From Pirellula sp. SH-Sr6A (GTDB taxonomy: Bacteria > Planctomycetota > Planctomycetia > Pirellulales > Pirellulaceae): 64,000 nt of DNA. The position numbers and the translations under genes were made by a program. The stretch lies in assembly GCF_001610875.1 (NCBI RefSeq), contig NZ_CP011272.1, positions 4,631,988 through 4,695,987 on the forward strand, read 5' to 3'. Below the pieces are notes generated by a model, which saw only the letters and a program-made list of their open reading frames with translations, did not search any database and was not told the DNA's origin. Positions 8,631-17,558 of the stretch are shown in pieces. The number at the start of each line of letters is the position of its first letter. Positions within the stretch are counted from its first letter, which is position 1.

Positions 8631-11225
8631 ATGCTCTTATTCAACCAAGACCTCTCGTCTTCACTCCACCCTTCGACGCCTTCTACTTCGCTACCCGCTA
8701 TCAGGCTGCGTCCGACTAACTGCCTGCATCCGACTAACTGCCTGCATCCGACTGTCTGGCTGCATCCGATCCATGTCGGGTCGACGATTGCAAAGGGAGT
8801 TCTTTCCCTGGCCCTGTTCCTGGGGTTCCTGCTCGTCGGATTCCAAAGTCGGAGCGTTTGCGCGGTGGATATCGATTTCGCCAAACAGATCCGTCCGTTG
8901 CTGGCCAAGAATTGCTACTCCTGCCACGGGACGGACACCAAGGAGTCGGGCCTGGCGCTGCACGAATTCGATTTGGCCACCCGCGAGGCCGAAAGCGGGA
9001 GTCGAGCGATTGTTCCGAACTCCCCTGAGGAAAGCGAACTGCTGAAACGGATCACCAGCTCGGATCCTTCCGTTCGCATGCCCCCCGAAGGAGAAGGTTT
9101 GACGCCTGCCCAAGCCGATTTGATCCGTCGTTGGATCGAGCAGGGAGCGGAGTACAAAGCGCATTGGGCGTTTCTCCCCCTGTCCAACCCTCGCATCCCT
9201 ACCGAGTCCGCGTCCCCCACGCTTGGAAAGGAACCCGCGTTTGTGCGGCAAAATCCGATCGACGCGTTTATCGCATCGGGGTGGTTGGAGAAGGGGCTTG
9301 CTACATCCGGACGAGCAGAACCTCGCACCCTCATTCGGCGCCTGTATTTCGACGTTCTTGGCGTGCCCCCCGAGCAATCCGTCGTGGAATCCTTTGCTGC
9401 AAATCCGACCGATGAGGCCTACGAGAAACTGGTCGACGAACTCCTATCGGACCCGCGATTTGGCGAGAGGATGGCTCGCGACTGGCTCGACGTGGTTCGT
9501 TATGCGGAGACCAATAGCTTTGAGCGTGACGGCCCCAAGCCGAACGCGTACCACTATCGCGATTACGTGATCGAATCGTTCAATGAGGACAAATCCTACC
9601 GACAATTCATCATCGAACAGCTGGCGGGCGACGAAGTGGAATCGCCGACGACGGAATCGCTCACCGCGACCGGATTCTATCGTCTCGGTATTTGGGACGA
9701 TGAACCGGCCGATCCCCTCCAAGCTCGGTTCGACGAATACGACGACTTGGTAACCACGATCGGGCAAGGGATCATGGGTCTCACCGTTAACTGCGCCCGA
9801 TGCCACGACCACAAGATCGATCCGATCCCCCAAAAAGACTACTACCAGATGGTGGCATTCCTGCGCGACGTGACTTCGTACGGTTCGCGAGGCGATGAGC
9901 GTAGCAATTCACAAATCGATGTCTCCACCGCCGAGGTGAGACAACAATCCGTTCAATTCAAGGAACGCATCAAAGAGATTCGTCGCCTTCGCCGCGAGAT
10001 CGAGAACGAAGGGATCGCGACGATGAATGACGAGGATAAGACGGCCGCAAAGAGCCCCGATCGCGACAAAGTGATCGCTTCCAAGCTCAAGGACCAACTC
10101 ACGGAAGGTCGCTGGATGGAATACGAGGCGCTCAAACAAGAACTCGATCAGGTCAACAAGAAAATCGAACAGCTCCAGACGGAGTTTCGTTTGGGACTGG
10201 CGAGAAAAGAGTCCGCTCCTCCGGACACGCATCTCCTGCTGCGCGGTTCTCCCCAAGCCGAAGGAGACAAAGTCGATCCGGACTATCCCGAACTTTTTCA
10301 AGAGGCTGCACCGAAGATCCAGAACTCGCAGCCAGGAGCCAGTTCCGCCGGCCGTAGAATCGTCCTCGCGCGATGGCTTACCTCCGACTCCAACCGTCTT
10401 ACCGGGCGGGTGATTGTCAATCGCATTTGGCAACATCACTTTGGACGTGGAATCGTTCGGTCGGCAAACAACTTCGGTCAGATGGGCGATCCCCCCACGC
10501 ATCCCGAGCTGCTCGACTTTTTGGTGCAGGAGCTTGTTCGGAGCGATTGGCGTCTTAAACCGCTTCATCGCATGATGCTGTTGAGTGAAACGTATCGTCA
10601 AAGTTCGATCGCCGGCGATGAGGATGTCGAAAAGGATCCTCAAAACGATCTCTTCGCACGCTTCAACGCGAGGCGCCTCAGCGCAGAAGAATTGCGGGAC
10701 TCAGTCTTAGCCGTCTCGGGTCGTATCGAGTATTCGAAGTATGGCCCCAGCATCTTCCCGGAGGTTTCCGACGACGTAAAAGCGACGCAAAGTGTCCCTG
10801 GCAAGGGGTGGAACAATTCGTCCCAGCGAGAACAGTCGCGTCGCAGTATCTACATTCACATCAAACGATCGCTCGTTCCGCCCGAACTATCGGTCTTCGA
10901 CTACCCTGAAACCGATGTGACCTGCGAAGCTCGCTTTTTGACAACTCAAGCCGCGCAAGCCCTCAATATGCTGAACGGAGGGTTCATTCAAAAGCATGCG
11001 ACACTCTTGGCAAACTTCGTGGCCCCACAAAGGGACTCGCTCGAAGAGAGACTCGCGTTGGCGATCGAAACGGTTAACACCCGTCCCGCCGATCGTTCGG
11101 AGATCGAACGCGGTGTGCGGCGTATTCAAATCCTGAGGGACAAATTCCGATTGAGCGAATCGGATGCGTTCCGAGAGTACTGTCTCGTCCTTCTCAACAG
11201 CAACGAATTCCTCTACTTGGATTAA
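8631..11225 (+). CDS. PSCyt1 / DUF1549 / DUF1553 planctomycete secreted protein
   Basis: Large secreted protein of the expanded planctomycete family that combines a cytochrome-c-like N terminus (PSCyt1) with DUF1549 and DUF1553. The CxxCH haem motif NCYSCHG is at residues 95-99, a second CxxCH (CARCHDHK) lies in DUF1549, and a coiled coil rich in Lys, Arg and Glu (EIRRLRREIE; QELDQVNKKIEQLQ) precedes DUF1553 (VIVNRIWQHHFGRGIVRS). A hydrophobic segment near residues 53-77 (GVLSLALFLGFLLVGF, then VCA) looks like the signal peptide, but about 50 residues precede it, including a hexapeptide repeat, so the true start is uncertain. It is 18 bp from a DUF1501 gene, the usual partner. Molecular function is not established; links to sulfated polysaccharide degradation have been proposed for the family from gene clustering. 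Confidence 0.9.
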   Translation: MLLFNQDLSSSLHPSTPSTSLPAIRLRPTNCLHPTNCLHPTVWLHPIHVGSTIAKGVLSLALFLGFLLVGFQSRSVCAVDIDFAKQIRPLLAKNCYSCHGTDTKESGLALHEFDLATREAESGSRAIVPNSPEESELLKRITSSDPSVRMPPEGEGLTPAQADLIRRWIEQGAEYKAHWAFLPLSNPRIPTESASPTLGKEPAFVRQNPIDAFIASGWLEKGLATSGRAEPRTLIRRLYFDVLGVPPEQSVVESFAANPTDEAYEKLVDELLSDPRFGERMARDWLDVVRYAETNSFERDGPKPNAYHYRDYVIESFNEDKSYRQFIIEQLAGDEVESPTTESLTATGFYRLGIWDDEPADPLQARFDEYDDLVTTIGQGIMGLTVNCARCHDHKIDPIPQKDYYQMVAFLRDVTSYGSRGDERSNSQIDVSTAEVRQQSVQFKERIKEIRRLRREIENEGIATMNDEDKTAAKSPDRDKVIASKLKDQLTEGRWMEYEALKQELDQVNKKIEQLQTEFRLGLARKESAPPDTHLLLRGSPQAEGDKVDPDYPELFQEAAPKIQNSQPGASSAGRRIVLARWLTSDSNRLTGRVIVNRIWQHHFGRGIVRSANNFGQMGDPPTHPELLDFLVQELVRSDWRLKPLHRMMLLSETYRQSSIAGDEDVEKDPQNDLFARFNARRLSAEELRDSVLAVSGRIEYSKYGPSIFPEVSDDVKATQSVPGKGWNNSSQREQSRRSIYIHIKRSLVPPELSVFDYPETDVTCEARFLTTQAAQALNMLNGGFIQKHATLLANFVAPQRDSLEERLALAIETVNTRPADRSEIERGVRRIQILRDKFRLSESDAFREYCLVLLNSNEFLYLD
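8706..8771 (+). repeat. 18-bp tandem repeat, about 3.6 copies
   Basis: Units of 18 bp beginning CTGCATCCGACTAACTGC run without a break and encode (L-x-P-T-N-C)-like hexapeptides in the N terminus of the DUF1549/DUF1553 protein. Being a multiple of three, copy-number change would not shift frame. If translation starts downstream the repeat is leader DNA instead. Confidence 0.8.
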
Positions 11226-11243
11226 GGGAACTTAGGCAAAGCC

Positions 11244-12689
11244 ATGACAAAAGCCAATTTCTGTGGACGAACACGCAGGGAACTCCTTTGGCAAACCGGT
11301 TGCGGTTTCGGCGGTGTCGCGCTGACTTCGCTCCTCAGCGGTGACGGGTTCTTTTCGAAGGCCCAGGCCGATCAACAACGACCTGTCCCCTCTGCTTACT
11401 TGCCCAAAGAGGCAGCCAAAGCCAAGTCGGTCATTTTTCTGTTCATGTACGGTGGTCCCAGTCAGATCGATACATTCGATTACAAGCCCAACATGGTGGG
11501 GATGGACAATAAGACCATCACCGTCAAAACGTTCGGCCGGGGAGGCCACCGCAATGAGGGACGGATTGTTGAACCTCGATGGAAATTCAAACAGTATGGC
11601 GAATGCGGAAAGTGGGTCAGCGACCTCTTCCCGAACCTTGGACATTGCGTCGACGATATCGCCTTCCTCCATTCGATGACGGCGGATTCTCCGATCCACG
11701 GATCGGCGATGCTCATGATGAATTCCGGCAAGATCCTCAGCGGATCTCCATCGCTCGGTTCCTGGATCAACTATGGCCTCGGAACCGTGAACGAGGACCT
11801 GCCCGGCTATGTCGTCATGCTCGATCCCTCCGGCGGCCCGATCAGCGGCGCGAAGAACTGGTCAAGTGGATACATGCCCGCGAATTACCAGGGAACGATC
11901 CTTCGAGCCAAAGGGGCTCCTCTCCTTGACCTGCAACCCCCCGCAGGTGTTTCGCGCGAACTGCAACGGGAACTCATCGACGCCATTTCGGAAAACAATA
12001 CGGCTCACATGGAACAGCGAGCCCACAACTCCGAGCTTGCCGCACGCATCAAGAGCTATGAGCTCGCATTCAAAATGCAGCAGTCGGCCCCGGAAGTCGT
12101 CGACTTGGCTCAAGAAACCCAAGAGACGCTCGACCTTTACGGGGTCGGAGATCCGAAGACCGACGATTTCGGGCGCCGATGCTTGCTTGCCCGACGCATG
12201 GTCGAGCGGGGCGTTCGATTCATCCAGCTCTATTCCGGCGGCTCTCACAACGATGCCAACTGGGATGCACACGGAGACTTGGAAACCAATCACAATCTCC
12301 ATGCTGGACGCACCGATAAACCGATCGCAGCCCTTCTAAAGGACTTGAAACGCCGAGGCTTGCTCGACAGCACCTTGGTCGTGTGGGGCGGGGAGTTTGG
12401 ACGCCAACCGGTCGCGGAATACCAAGCCAGCACGGGGCGAGACCATAACTCGTACGGTTTCACCATGTGGATGGCAGGAGGTGGTATCAAAGGCGGACAG
12501 TCCGTTGGCACCACTGATGAGCTTGGTGCTGCCGCCGTCGAACGCCCCCTTCACGTGAAGAATCTTCACGCGACCGTGTTGACCCAAATGGGACTGGATC
12601 CCAACAAGCTTTCCTATTTCTACAGCGGCCTCGATCAAAAGTTGGTCGGCGTCGAACACGTGGCCCCGGTCCAGGAACTGATCGCGTAA
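11244..12689 (+). CDS. DUF1501 family secreted protein
   Basis: 481-residue member of DUF1501, a sulfatase/alkaline-phosphatase-fold family abundant in planctomycetes. The N terminus GRTRRELLWQTGCGFGG resembles a twin-arginine signal, suggesting folded export. Family segments are FLFMYGGPSQIDTFDYKP near residue 60, HGSAMLMMNSGK, the RGVRFIQLYSGGSHNDANWD segment with the HxD-type pattern, and the C-terminal WGGEFGRQP ... GRDHN. These His/Asp clusters look like a metal site, but the reaction is unknown. It follows the DUF1549/DUF1553 gene by 18 bp and precedes a vWA gene by 15 bp, so the three probably form one transcript. Confidence 0.92.
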   Translation: MTKANFCGRTRRELLWQTGCGFGGVALTSLLSGDGFFSKAQADQQRPVPSAYLPKEAAKAKSVIFLFMYGGPSQIDTFDYKPNMVGMDNKTITVKTFGRGGHRNEGRIVEPRWKFKQYGECGKWVSDLFPNLGHCVDDIAFLHSMTADSPIHGSAMLMMNSGKILSGSPSLGSWINYGLGTVNEDLPGYVVMLDPSGGPISGAKNWSSGYMPANYQGTILRAKGAPLLDLQPPAGVSRELQRELIDAISENNTAHMEQRAHNSELAARIKSYELAFKMQQSAPEVVDLAQETQETLDLYGVGDPKTDDFGRRCLLARRMVERGVRFIQLYSGGSHNDANWDAHGDLETNHNLHAGRTDKPIAALLKDLKRRGLLDSTLVVWGGEFGRQPVAEYQASTGRDHNSYGFTMWMAGGGIKGGQSVGTTDELGAAAVERPLHVKNLHATVLTQMGLDPNKLSYFYSGLDQKLVGVEHVAPVQELIA

Positions 12690-12704
12690 TTTCATCCAAT
12701 CGGA

Positions 12705-13751
12705 ATGAACATGAGTGCCAAACCAGGTCCCGAGTTGTTGCAACGACGCGATCGATCCATCCCTCGCTTCACGATGAAGCATTGGAGCGATCACCGGGCC
12801 TGGGTTTCGAGTTGTGTCTTTCACACGCTCGCGTTGTTGCTCATCGCTTGGCTATTTCGTCCGACGTCGCGAGGCACCCAAGGGGAGATGGATCGCCCCG
12901 TAGGAATTGCGGTGGTCCATCATACCGGGCGGGGCAGTGACTATTTCCTGATGGGTGGCGCCTCGGCAGCCGCATCGTCAGACTCCGCGAAAGCGTCTGA
13001 AAAAATGGCGGCCGTACAAGTCGACACTCCCGGTGCAGCATCGCTCGAAGAACTTGTCGCCGACCTGCTCCCCAAAGACTCCGTTGCAAACGGCGATGGA
13101 TCCGGCGAAAACGCGCTGGGGGAAGGAACGGCAGGAACGGGAACCGGAAAATTGTCCGGCTCGGGCCCCGGAGCCGGCAAGGGACTCAATCAAACCACCA
13201 CGACCTTTCTCGGAGTGGAAGGAACTGGCGCCTCGTTCGTCTATGTACTGGACCGTTCCGATTCCATGAACACCCAGGGAGGAGCCCCACTTTTTCTCGC
13301 GAAGAGAGAACTCCTTCAAAGCATCGAAAGCTTGACCCCAGGAAATCAGTTCCAAGTTGTCTTTTACAATGAATCCCCGAGCCCCCTGGCAGGAGCCCGC
13401 GGCGGCAGAAACCGACTCTTATCCGCCGACAAGACCGAGAAGGGAAGGGCCACCCAGTTCGTTCGGAACGTGATCGCCAGCGGTGGAACCGAACACATTC
13501 CCGCCCTGCGGACGGGACTCTCCTACGGCCCGGAAGTCCTCTTCTTTATGACCGACGGCGATTTGCCAGGCATCACGCAATCCGAGATGGACGATATCCA
13601 AGAGCGCGCGGCGCGAGCTGGGACCACAATCCATACGATCCAGTTTCGATCCGGCCCCCCCGAAACCGACGGCGGCTGGATCCGCGCCTTGGCGGAGCGA
13701 AATCGTGGCAAGTACCGTTACGTCAATGTGGATGAGCTGAAGATCGAGTAA
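12705..13751 (+). CDS. Membrane-anchored von Willebrand factor A domain protein
   Basis: 348 residues. One membrane helix lies at about 33-51 (WVSSCVFHTLALLLIAWLF), then a Gly/Ser/Ala-rich linker (about 90-165), then a C-terminal vWA domain beginning near residue 178 with FVYVLDRSDSMN. DxSxS here is the MIDAS metal-binding signature, and FFMTDGDLPG supplies the later MIDAS Asp. The vWA domain should face the periplasm. It comes straight after the DUF1549/DUF1553-DUF1501 pair, consistent with one operon; vWA domains bind proteins through Mg2+, so a scaffold role is plausible but not shown. The ATG at 12705 has another in-frame ATG two codons later. Confidence 0.8.
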   Translation: MNMSAKPGPELLQRRDRSIPRFTMKHWSDHRAWVSSCVFHTLALLLIAWLFRPTSRGTQGEMDRPVGIAVVHHTGRGSDYFLMGGASAAASSDSAKASEKMAAVQVDTPGAASLEELVADLLPKDSVANGDGSGENALGEGTAGTGTGKLSGSGPGAGKGLNQTTTTFLGVEGTGASFVYVLDRSDSMNTQGGAPLFLAKRELLQSIESLTPGNQFQVVFYNESPSPLAGARGGRNRLLSADKTEKGRATQFVRNVIASGGTEHIPALRTGLSYGPEVLFFMTDGDLPGITQSEMDDIQERAARAGTTIHTIQFRSGPPETDGGWIRALAERNRGKYRYVNVDELKIE

Positions 13752-13881
13752 TCGCCGACCGTACACGCCGCTTCCAACTCACCTGCCAGCGTCCTCTTAT
13801 CTGGACTGCCAAAGCCCGTTAAATGGGTTAAATTGTCAGGACTTGAGTCCAGCTACCTCCTATAGAAGAATTGATTTAGGC

Positions 13882-14670
13882 ATGGCGAAACCGAAAGTCC
13901 TTGTGTTGCGGGCCCCTGGAACCAACTGCGATCAGGAAACCGCCTACGCTTTCGAGCTGGCTGGCGCGGAACCGGTACGCCTGCACGTCAATCAATTGAT
14001 CGAAAACAGCACGCTGGCTTCCAAATTCCAAATCCTGTGCTTTCCCGGTGGATTCAGCTACGGAGACGACATTTCGGCAGGGCGAATTTTAGCCACGCAG
14101 ATTCACACATTCCTGGGCGATATGCTCGAGATGTTCAAGCAGGAGGATCGATTGGTCCTCGGTATTTGCAACGGATTCCAAATCATGATGCGATTAGGGA
14201 TCTTTTTCGACAGCGACGATGCGACTCCTCCAGCCACACTGACTTGGAATCAACAGGGCCGATTCGAAGACCGCTGGGTCCACCTGAAACCCTCGTCGTC
14301 GAAGTGCGTCTTCTTGAAGGGAATCGATACGTGCTATTACCCTATGGCACACGCCGAAGGTCGATTTCTCTTTCGAGACGATGCATCACGAAAACACTTG
14401 ATCGCCAACGAGCAAATCGCCATCCAGTACTGCAGCGCCGACGGTACCACGGGAGATGCGATCCTGCCCCATCCCACCAACCCCAACGGTGCGGAAATGA
14501 ACGTGGCAGGTATCTGCGACCCCTCCGGCCGCATCTTCGGATTGATGCCGCACCCTGAACGACATCTGTTCCCGACCAATCATCCGCAGTGGACCCGACG
14601 CGATTCGCAACCAAAACACGGTGAAGGACTCAAGCTATTCCAGAATGCCGTAGCGTACTTCGGCACATAA
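13882..14670 (+). CDS. purQ: Phosphoribosylformylglycinamidine synthase, glutaminase subunit PurQ
   Basis: Glutamine amidotransferase subunit that supplies ammonia to PurL for conversion of FGAR to FGAM in purine synthesis; cytoplasmic. I start at the ATG at 13882 (MAKPKVLVLRAPGTNCDQE), which matches the usual PurQ N terminus; the frame extends to a TTG at 13843 without support. Class I amidotransferase motifs: oxyanion strand FPGGFSYGDD (residues 54-63), nucleophile Cys96 in GICNGFQ, and the His-Glu pair in MPHPERHLF near the C terminus. Length (262 aa) fits the longer PurQ type. purL is not in view. panC follows 36 bp later on the same strand. Confidence 0.93.
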   Translation: MAKPKVLVLRAPGTNCDQETAYAFELAGAEPVRLHVNQLIENSTLASKFQILCFPGGFSYGDDISAGRILATQIHTFLGDMLEMFKQEDRLVLGICNGFQIMMRLGIFFDSDDATPPATLTWNQQGRFEDRWVHLKPSSSKCVFLKGIDTCYYPMAHAEGRFLFRDDASRKHLIANEQIAIQYCSADGTTGDAILPHPTNPNGAEMNVAGICDPSGRIFGLMPHPERHLFPTNHPQWTRRDSQPKHGEGLKLFQNAVAYFGT

Positions 14671-14706
14671 GCCCGTTGAATCTTCTTTTCCATAAGGCCA
14701 CCAGAC

Positions 14707-15555
14707 GTGCGAGTCGTTCATTCCCCACATGAGATCTACTCGCAGCTGACGCACGAACGTTCCACCGGTCGTTCCGTCGGTCTCGTTCCCACCATGGGCG
14801 CGTTGCATGCAGGTCATCTCTCTCTGGTCGAACAAGCCAAACGCGATTGCGATATTGCCGTGGCAACTATCTTCGTGAATCCGACCCAATTCGGTCCCCA
14901 CGAGGACTTCTCCAAGTATCCGCGAACACTCGATTGCGACCTTGAACTACTCCGCAAAATAAATTGCGATTACGTTTTCGTTCCATCCTCGGAACAAATC
15001 TATGCACCTGGGCACTCCACCTTTATTGACCCGCCGGCGGTATCGCGTTTGTGGGAAGGGGAAATCCGACCTGGTCACTTTCGAGGCGTGGCAACGATCG
15101 TCTTCAAACTCTTTATGATGGCACCCGCTCACGTCGCGTTCTTCGGTCGCAAAGACTATCAGCAGGTCGCAGTGATTCGAACAATGGTCGAGGAATTGAA
15201 CCTCCCCATCCGCATCGAAATCTGCGATACGATCCGAGAGGCTGACGGACTGGCGATGAGCAGTCGAAATCGATACTTGAGCACGACAGAACGGACGCGC
15301 GCACTCGGGCTCTGGAGAGCCTTGCAACACGCGCGCGAACTGGTGGAACAAAACGTCGTCGACGTGGCTAAAATCGAAGCCGCTATGGCAGAGATATTGC
15401 ACACGGCCCCAATCGATGCGATTGACTACGCTCGAATCGTCGATGCCCTGACGCTGGAACCGCTTGAGCAAATCGACGATGTGGCGGTGGCAATCATCGC
15501 GGCTAGGCTGGGGACGACAAGACTGATCGACAACCTTACTCTTTCTCGTCGCTAG
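14707..15555 (+). CDS. panC: Pantothenate synthetase PanC
   Basis: ATP-dependent ligation of pantoate and beta-alanine, the last step of pantothenate synthesis; cytoplasmic. 282 residues, GTG start. Nucleotidyltransferase motifs are clear: PTMGALHAGH (HIGH-like ATP site, near residue 28), IFVNPTQFGPHEDF, the GRKDYQQ segment (KDYQQ) and AMSSRNRYL (KMSKS equivalent). It is preceded by purQ and ends in a 20-bp convergent overlap with the minus-strand PQQ-repeat gene. Co-location with purQ need not mean a shared pathway. Confidence 0.96.
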   Translation: MRVVHSPHEIYSQLTHERSTGRSVGLVPTMGALHAGHLSLVEQAKRDCDIAVATIFVNPTQFGPHEDFSKYPRTLDCDLELLRKINCDYVFVPSSEQIYAPGHSTFIDPPAVSRLWEGEIRPGHFRGVATIVFKLFMMAPAHVAFFGRKDYQQVAVIRTMVEELNLPIRIEICDTIREADGLAMSSRNRYLSTTERTRALGLWRALQHARELVEQNVVDVAKIEAAMAEILHTAPIDAIDYARIVDALTLEPLEQIDDVAVAIIAARLGTTRLIDNLTLSRR

Positions 15556-16756
15556 TTACCTTGTAAAGGAACTTTTCCGTTCGCAGGAACATGGAATCAC
15601 CCTGGAACGCAGGGGTTGCAAAGGCTCTTCCTGGCAGCTCATTTTTCCCGATAACCCGGAATGTCTTGCTGGCTTCCACCCAAGTCGCCACGCCGGATTC
15701 ATCGACAAAGAGAAGCTTTCCTTGCACCCAGACTGGTGACGCGGAGAAGTTTCCACCGAGCCGTTCCATCCAATGCTTTGCGCCCGTCTTCGCATCGACG
15801 CACGACGCGATGCCATCATCCGATACGTAATACAGTTCCTCTCCGACCAAGACGGGAGTTGGTGTACTGGGAGCGCCCTTCTTTTGTCTCCACACGACGT
15901 GACTCTCGGTTAGATCCCCCTCACCACCGAGCCGTACGGCCATAAGTTCAGGATGGTCGAAATCATGGTTGTAAAAGACCATGCCATGCCCCACGATCGG
16001 TTGAGGAACAACCGACCAACCCGGAGCCCGAACCTTCCAAATTTCCTCGCCCGTGTTCAGGTCGTACCCGGCCATGTGATCGGGCCCCGGTGCAAGCAGT
16101 TGCCATTGCTCGTTTACCTTCGCCACCCGTGGTGTACCAAAGGAATGGGAAATCCTGGCTCCGACCGTTCTCGCCCTCTTCCAAACGACTTGACCCGAAC
16201 TGGCATCGATCGCTGCAACGAAAGGACTTTGGCTTCCATCGCAGATCACAAAAAGCCTGTTGGCATGCAACACCGGAGACCCACCGCTACCATGCACAGG
16301 CGAATACTTGAGATCCTGGCAAAGCCACACCATCTCACCCGTTTTCTGCGAAAGCTTGGCCGTACCATGCGTTCCGAAGTGCACATAGAGGAACCCATCG
16401 TTCAAGATGGGTGTGGGACTCGCATGACTGTTCTTCAAATGAATCGCCGGCGCATTCGGTAACGCAACCACTTCGCGGCTCCATAAACGCTTTCCGTCTC
16501 GTTCTGACAGTGCGAGCACTTGAAGCGATAGGCCAGGCCCCTGCGGTACGGCAGTGGTCAAAAAGATGCACCCATCCTCGATCACCGGCGAGGACCAACC
16601 CAAACCCGGGAGTTCGACGCGCCAAGCGATGTTCCGATCCTCCGACCATTCCAACGGGATCTTGGACTGCTTCACGACGCCATCGCGATCTCCGCCCCGA
16701 AACTCAGGCCAACTCGTCTCGATGCAGATCGCGATAAGAATTCCTAGCCACCACAT
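15536..16756 (-). CDS. PQQ-binding-like beta-propeller protein
   Basis: 406 residues. A short hydrophobic N terminus (WWLGILIAICI) resembles a signal peptide, followed by WPEFRGGDRDGVV, the usual opening of planctomycete PQQ-like proteins. Propeller blades are visible as repeats such as DASSGQVVWKRAR, LNTGEEIWKVR and DAKTGAKHWMERL. Such proteins are annotated as outer-membrane assembly protein BamB-like or quinoprotein-like, but without the dehydrogenase's catalytic residues there is no reason to call it an enzyme. It starts 22 bp after glpF on the same strand, so it is probably co-transcribed with the glycerol genes; a link to glycerol metabolism is only positional. Its 3' end overlaps panC by 20 bp. 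Confidence 0.85.
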   Translation of the reverse strand: MWWLGILIAICIETSWPEFRGGDRDGVVKQSKIPLEWSEDRNIAWRVELPGLGWSSPVIEDGCIFLTTAVPQGPGLSLQVLALSERDGKRLWSREVVALPNAPAIHLKNSHASPTPILNDGFLYVHFGTHGTAKLSQKTGEMVWLCQDLKYSPVHGSGGSPVLHANRLFVICDGSQSPFVAAIDASSGQVVWKRARTVGARISHSFGTPRVAKVNEQWQLLAPGPDHMAGYDLNTGEEIWKVRAPGWSVVPQPIVGHGMVFYNHDFDHPELMAVRLGGEGDLTESHVVWRQKKGAPSTPTPVLVGEELYYVSDDGIASCVDAKTGAKHWMERLGGNFSASPVWVQGKLLFVDESGVATWVEASKTFRVIGKNELPGRAFATPAFQGDSMFLRTEKFLYKVTSDEKE

Positions 16757-16778
16757 TTTCTATTCTCCGAATCACGAA

Positions 16779-17543
16779 CTATTGGATTGCAAGGTAAAGA
16801 GCGGCCGCGAGAATTCCTCCCGCGATAGGGCCCATGATGGGGACCCAAGCGTACGACCAATCGCTGTCCCTCTTTCCTGGAATTGGAAGGATCGCATGGA
16901 CCAATCGAGGACCGAAATCGCGAGCCGGATTGATCGCGTAACCGGTTGTTCCCCCGAGGGAAAGACCGATCCCGATCACCAGCAATGTAACGGGAAGCAA
17001 ATCGACGGTACCAAGGCCGACCAGTGTCTCCGCCTTGCTGGCCGCAGTCGCTCCTTCGATAGCACTCGCAGGTTTCAACTCACCCGACTGGAACAAAAGA
17101 ATTGTGAAAACCAAGGCAAACGTCGCGATGACTTCGCAAAAAAAGGCTTGTGCTTTGCCGGGCAGGGCAGGGGAGGTGGCAAAACAAGCCAGCTTGCTAT
17201 CGGCCGATGGTTCCGCTTGGAAATGAGCTCGATAGAAACCGTACACCAGGGCCGCACCTGCCATGGCCCCCGCCATCTGCGCCAGGATGTATCCGAGCGC
17301 TAACGAAGCGGAGAATTTGCCCGCGGCAACCAGCCCCAACGTGAGAGCCGGATTCAAATGGGCACCGCTCCCTTCCTTGGATACCGTCGCACCGCAAAAA
17401 ACCGCGATCCCCCAGCCAACGGCGATGACGATCCATCCCGCTCCTTTCCCCTTCGTGCCGGACAAAACGACATTGCATACCACGCCGTTTCCCAAAAGGA
17501 TGAGGAGCATTGTTCCAATAAACTCGGCCACATAATTGTTCAT
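16779..17543 (-). CDS. glpF: Aquaglyceroporin / glycerol facilitator (MIP family)
   Basis: Six-helix channel of the inner membrane, 254 residues from the ATG at 17543 (a TTG two codons upstream is less likely). The first NPA box is in GAHLNPALTLG and the second in AINPARDFGPRL; the Asp after NPAR is the marker of glycerol-conducting members such as E. coli GlpF, and orthodox water channels lack it. Gene order is glpK-glpD-glpF, with glpF beginning 15 bp after the glpD stop, so it should bring glycerol in for GlpK. A G-rich tract (17160-17178) lies inside the gene and encodes ATSPALPG. Confidence 0.93.
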   Translation of the reverse strand: MNNYVAEFIGTMLLILLGNGVVCNVVLSGTKGKGAGWIVIAVGWGIAVFCGATVSKEGSGAHLNPALTLGLVAAGKFSASLALGYILAQMAGAMAGAALVYGFYRAHFQAEPSADSKLACFATSPALPGKAQAFFCEVIATFALVFTILLFQSGELKPASAIEGATAASKAETLVGLGTVDLLPVTLLVIGIGLSLGGTTGYAINPARDFGPRLVHAILPIPGKRDSDWSYAWVPIMGPIAGGILAAALYLAIQ

Positions 17544-17558
17544 ACTCAAACTCGAAAA

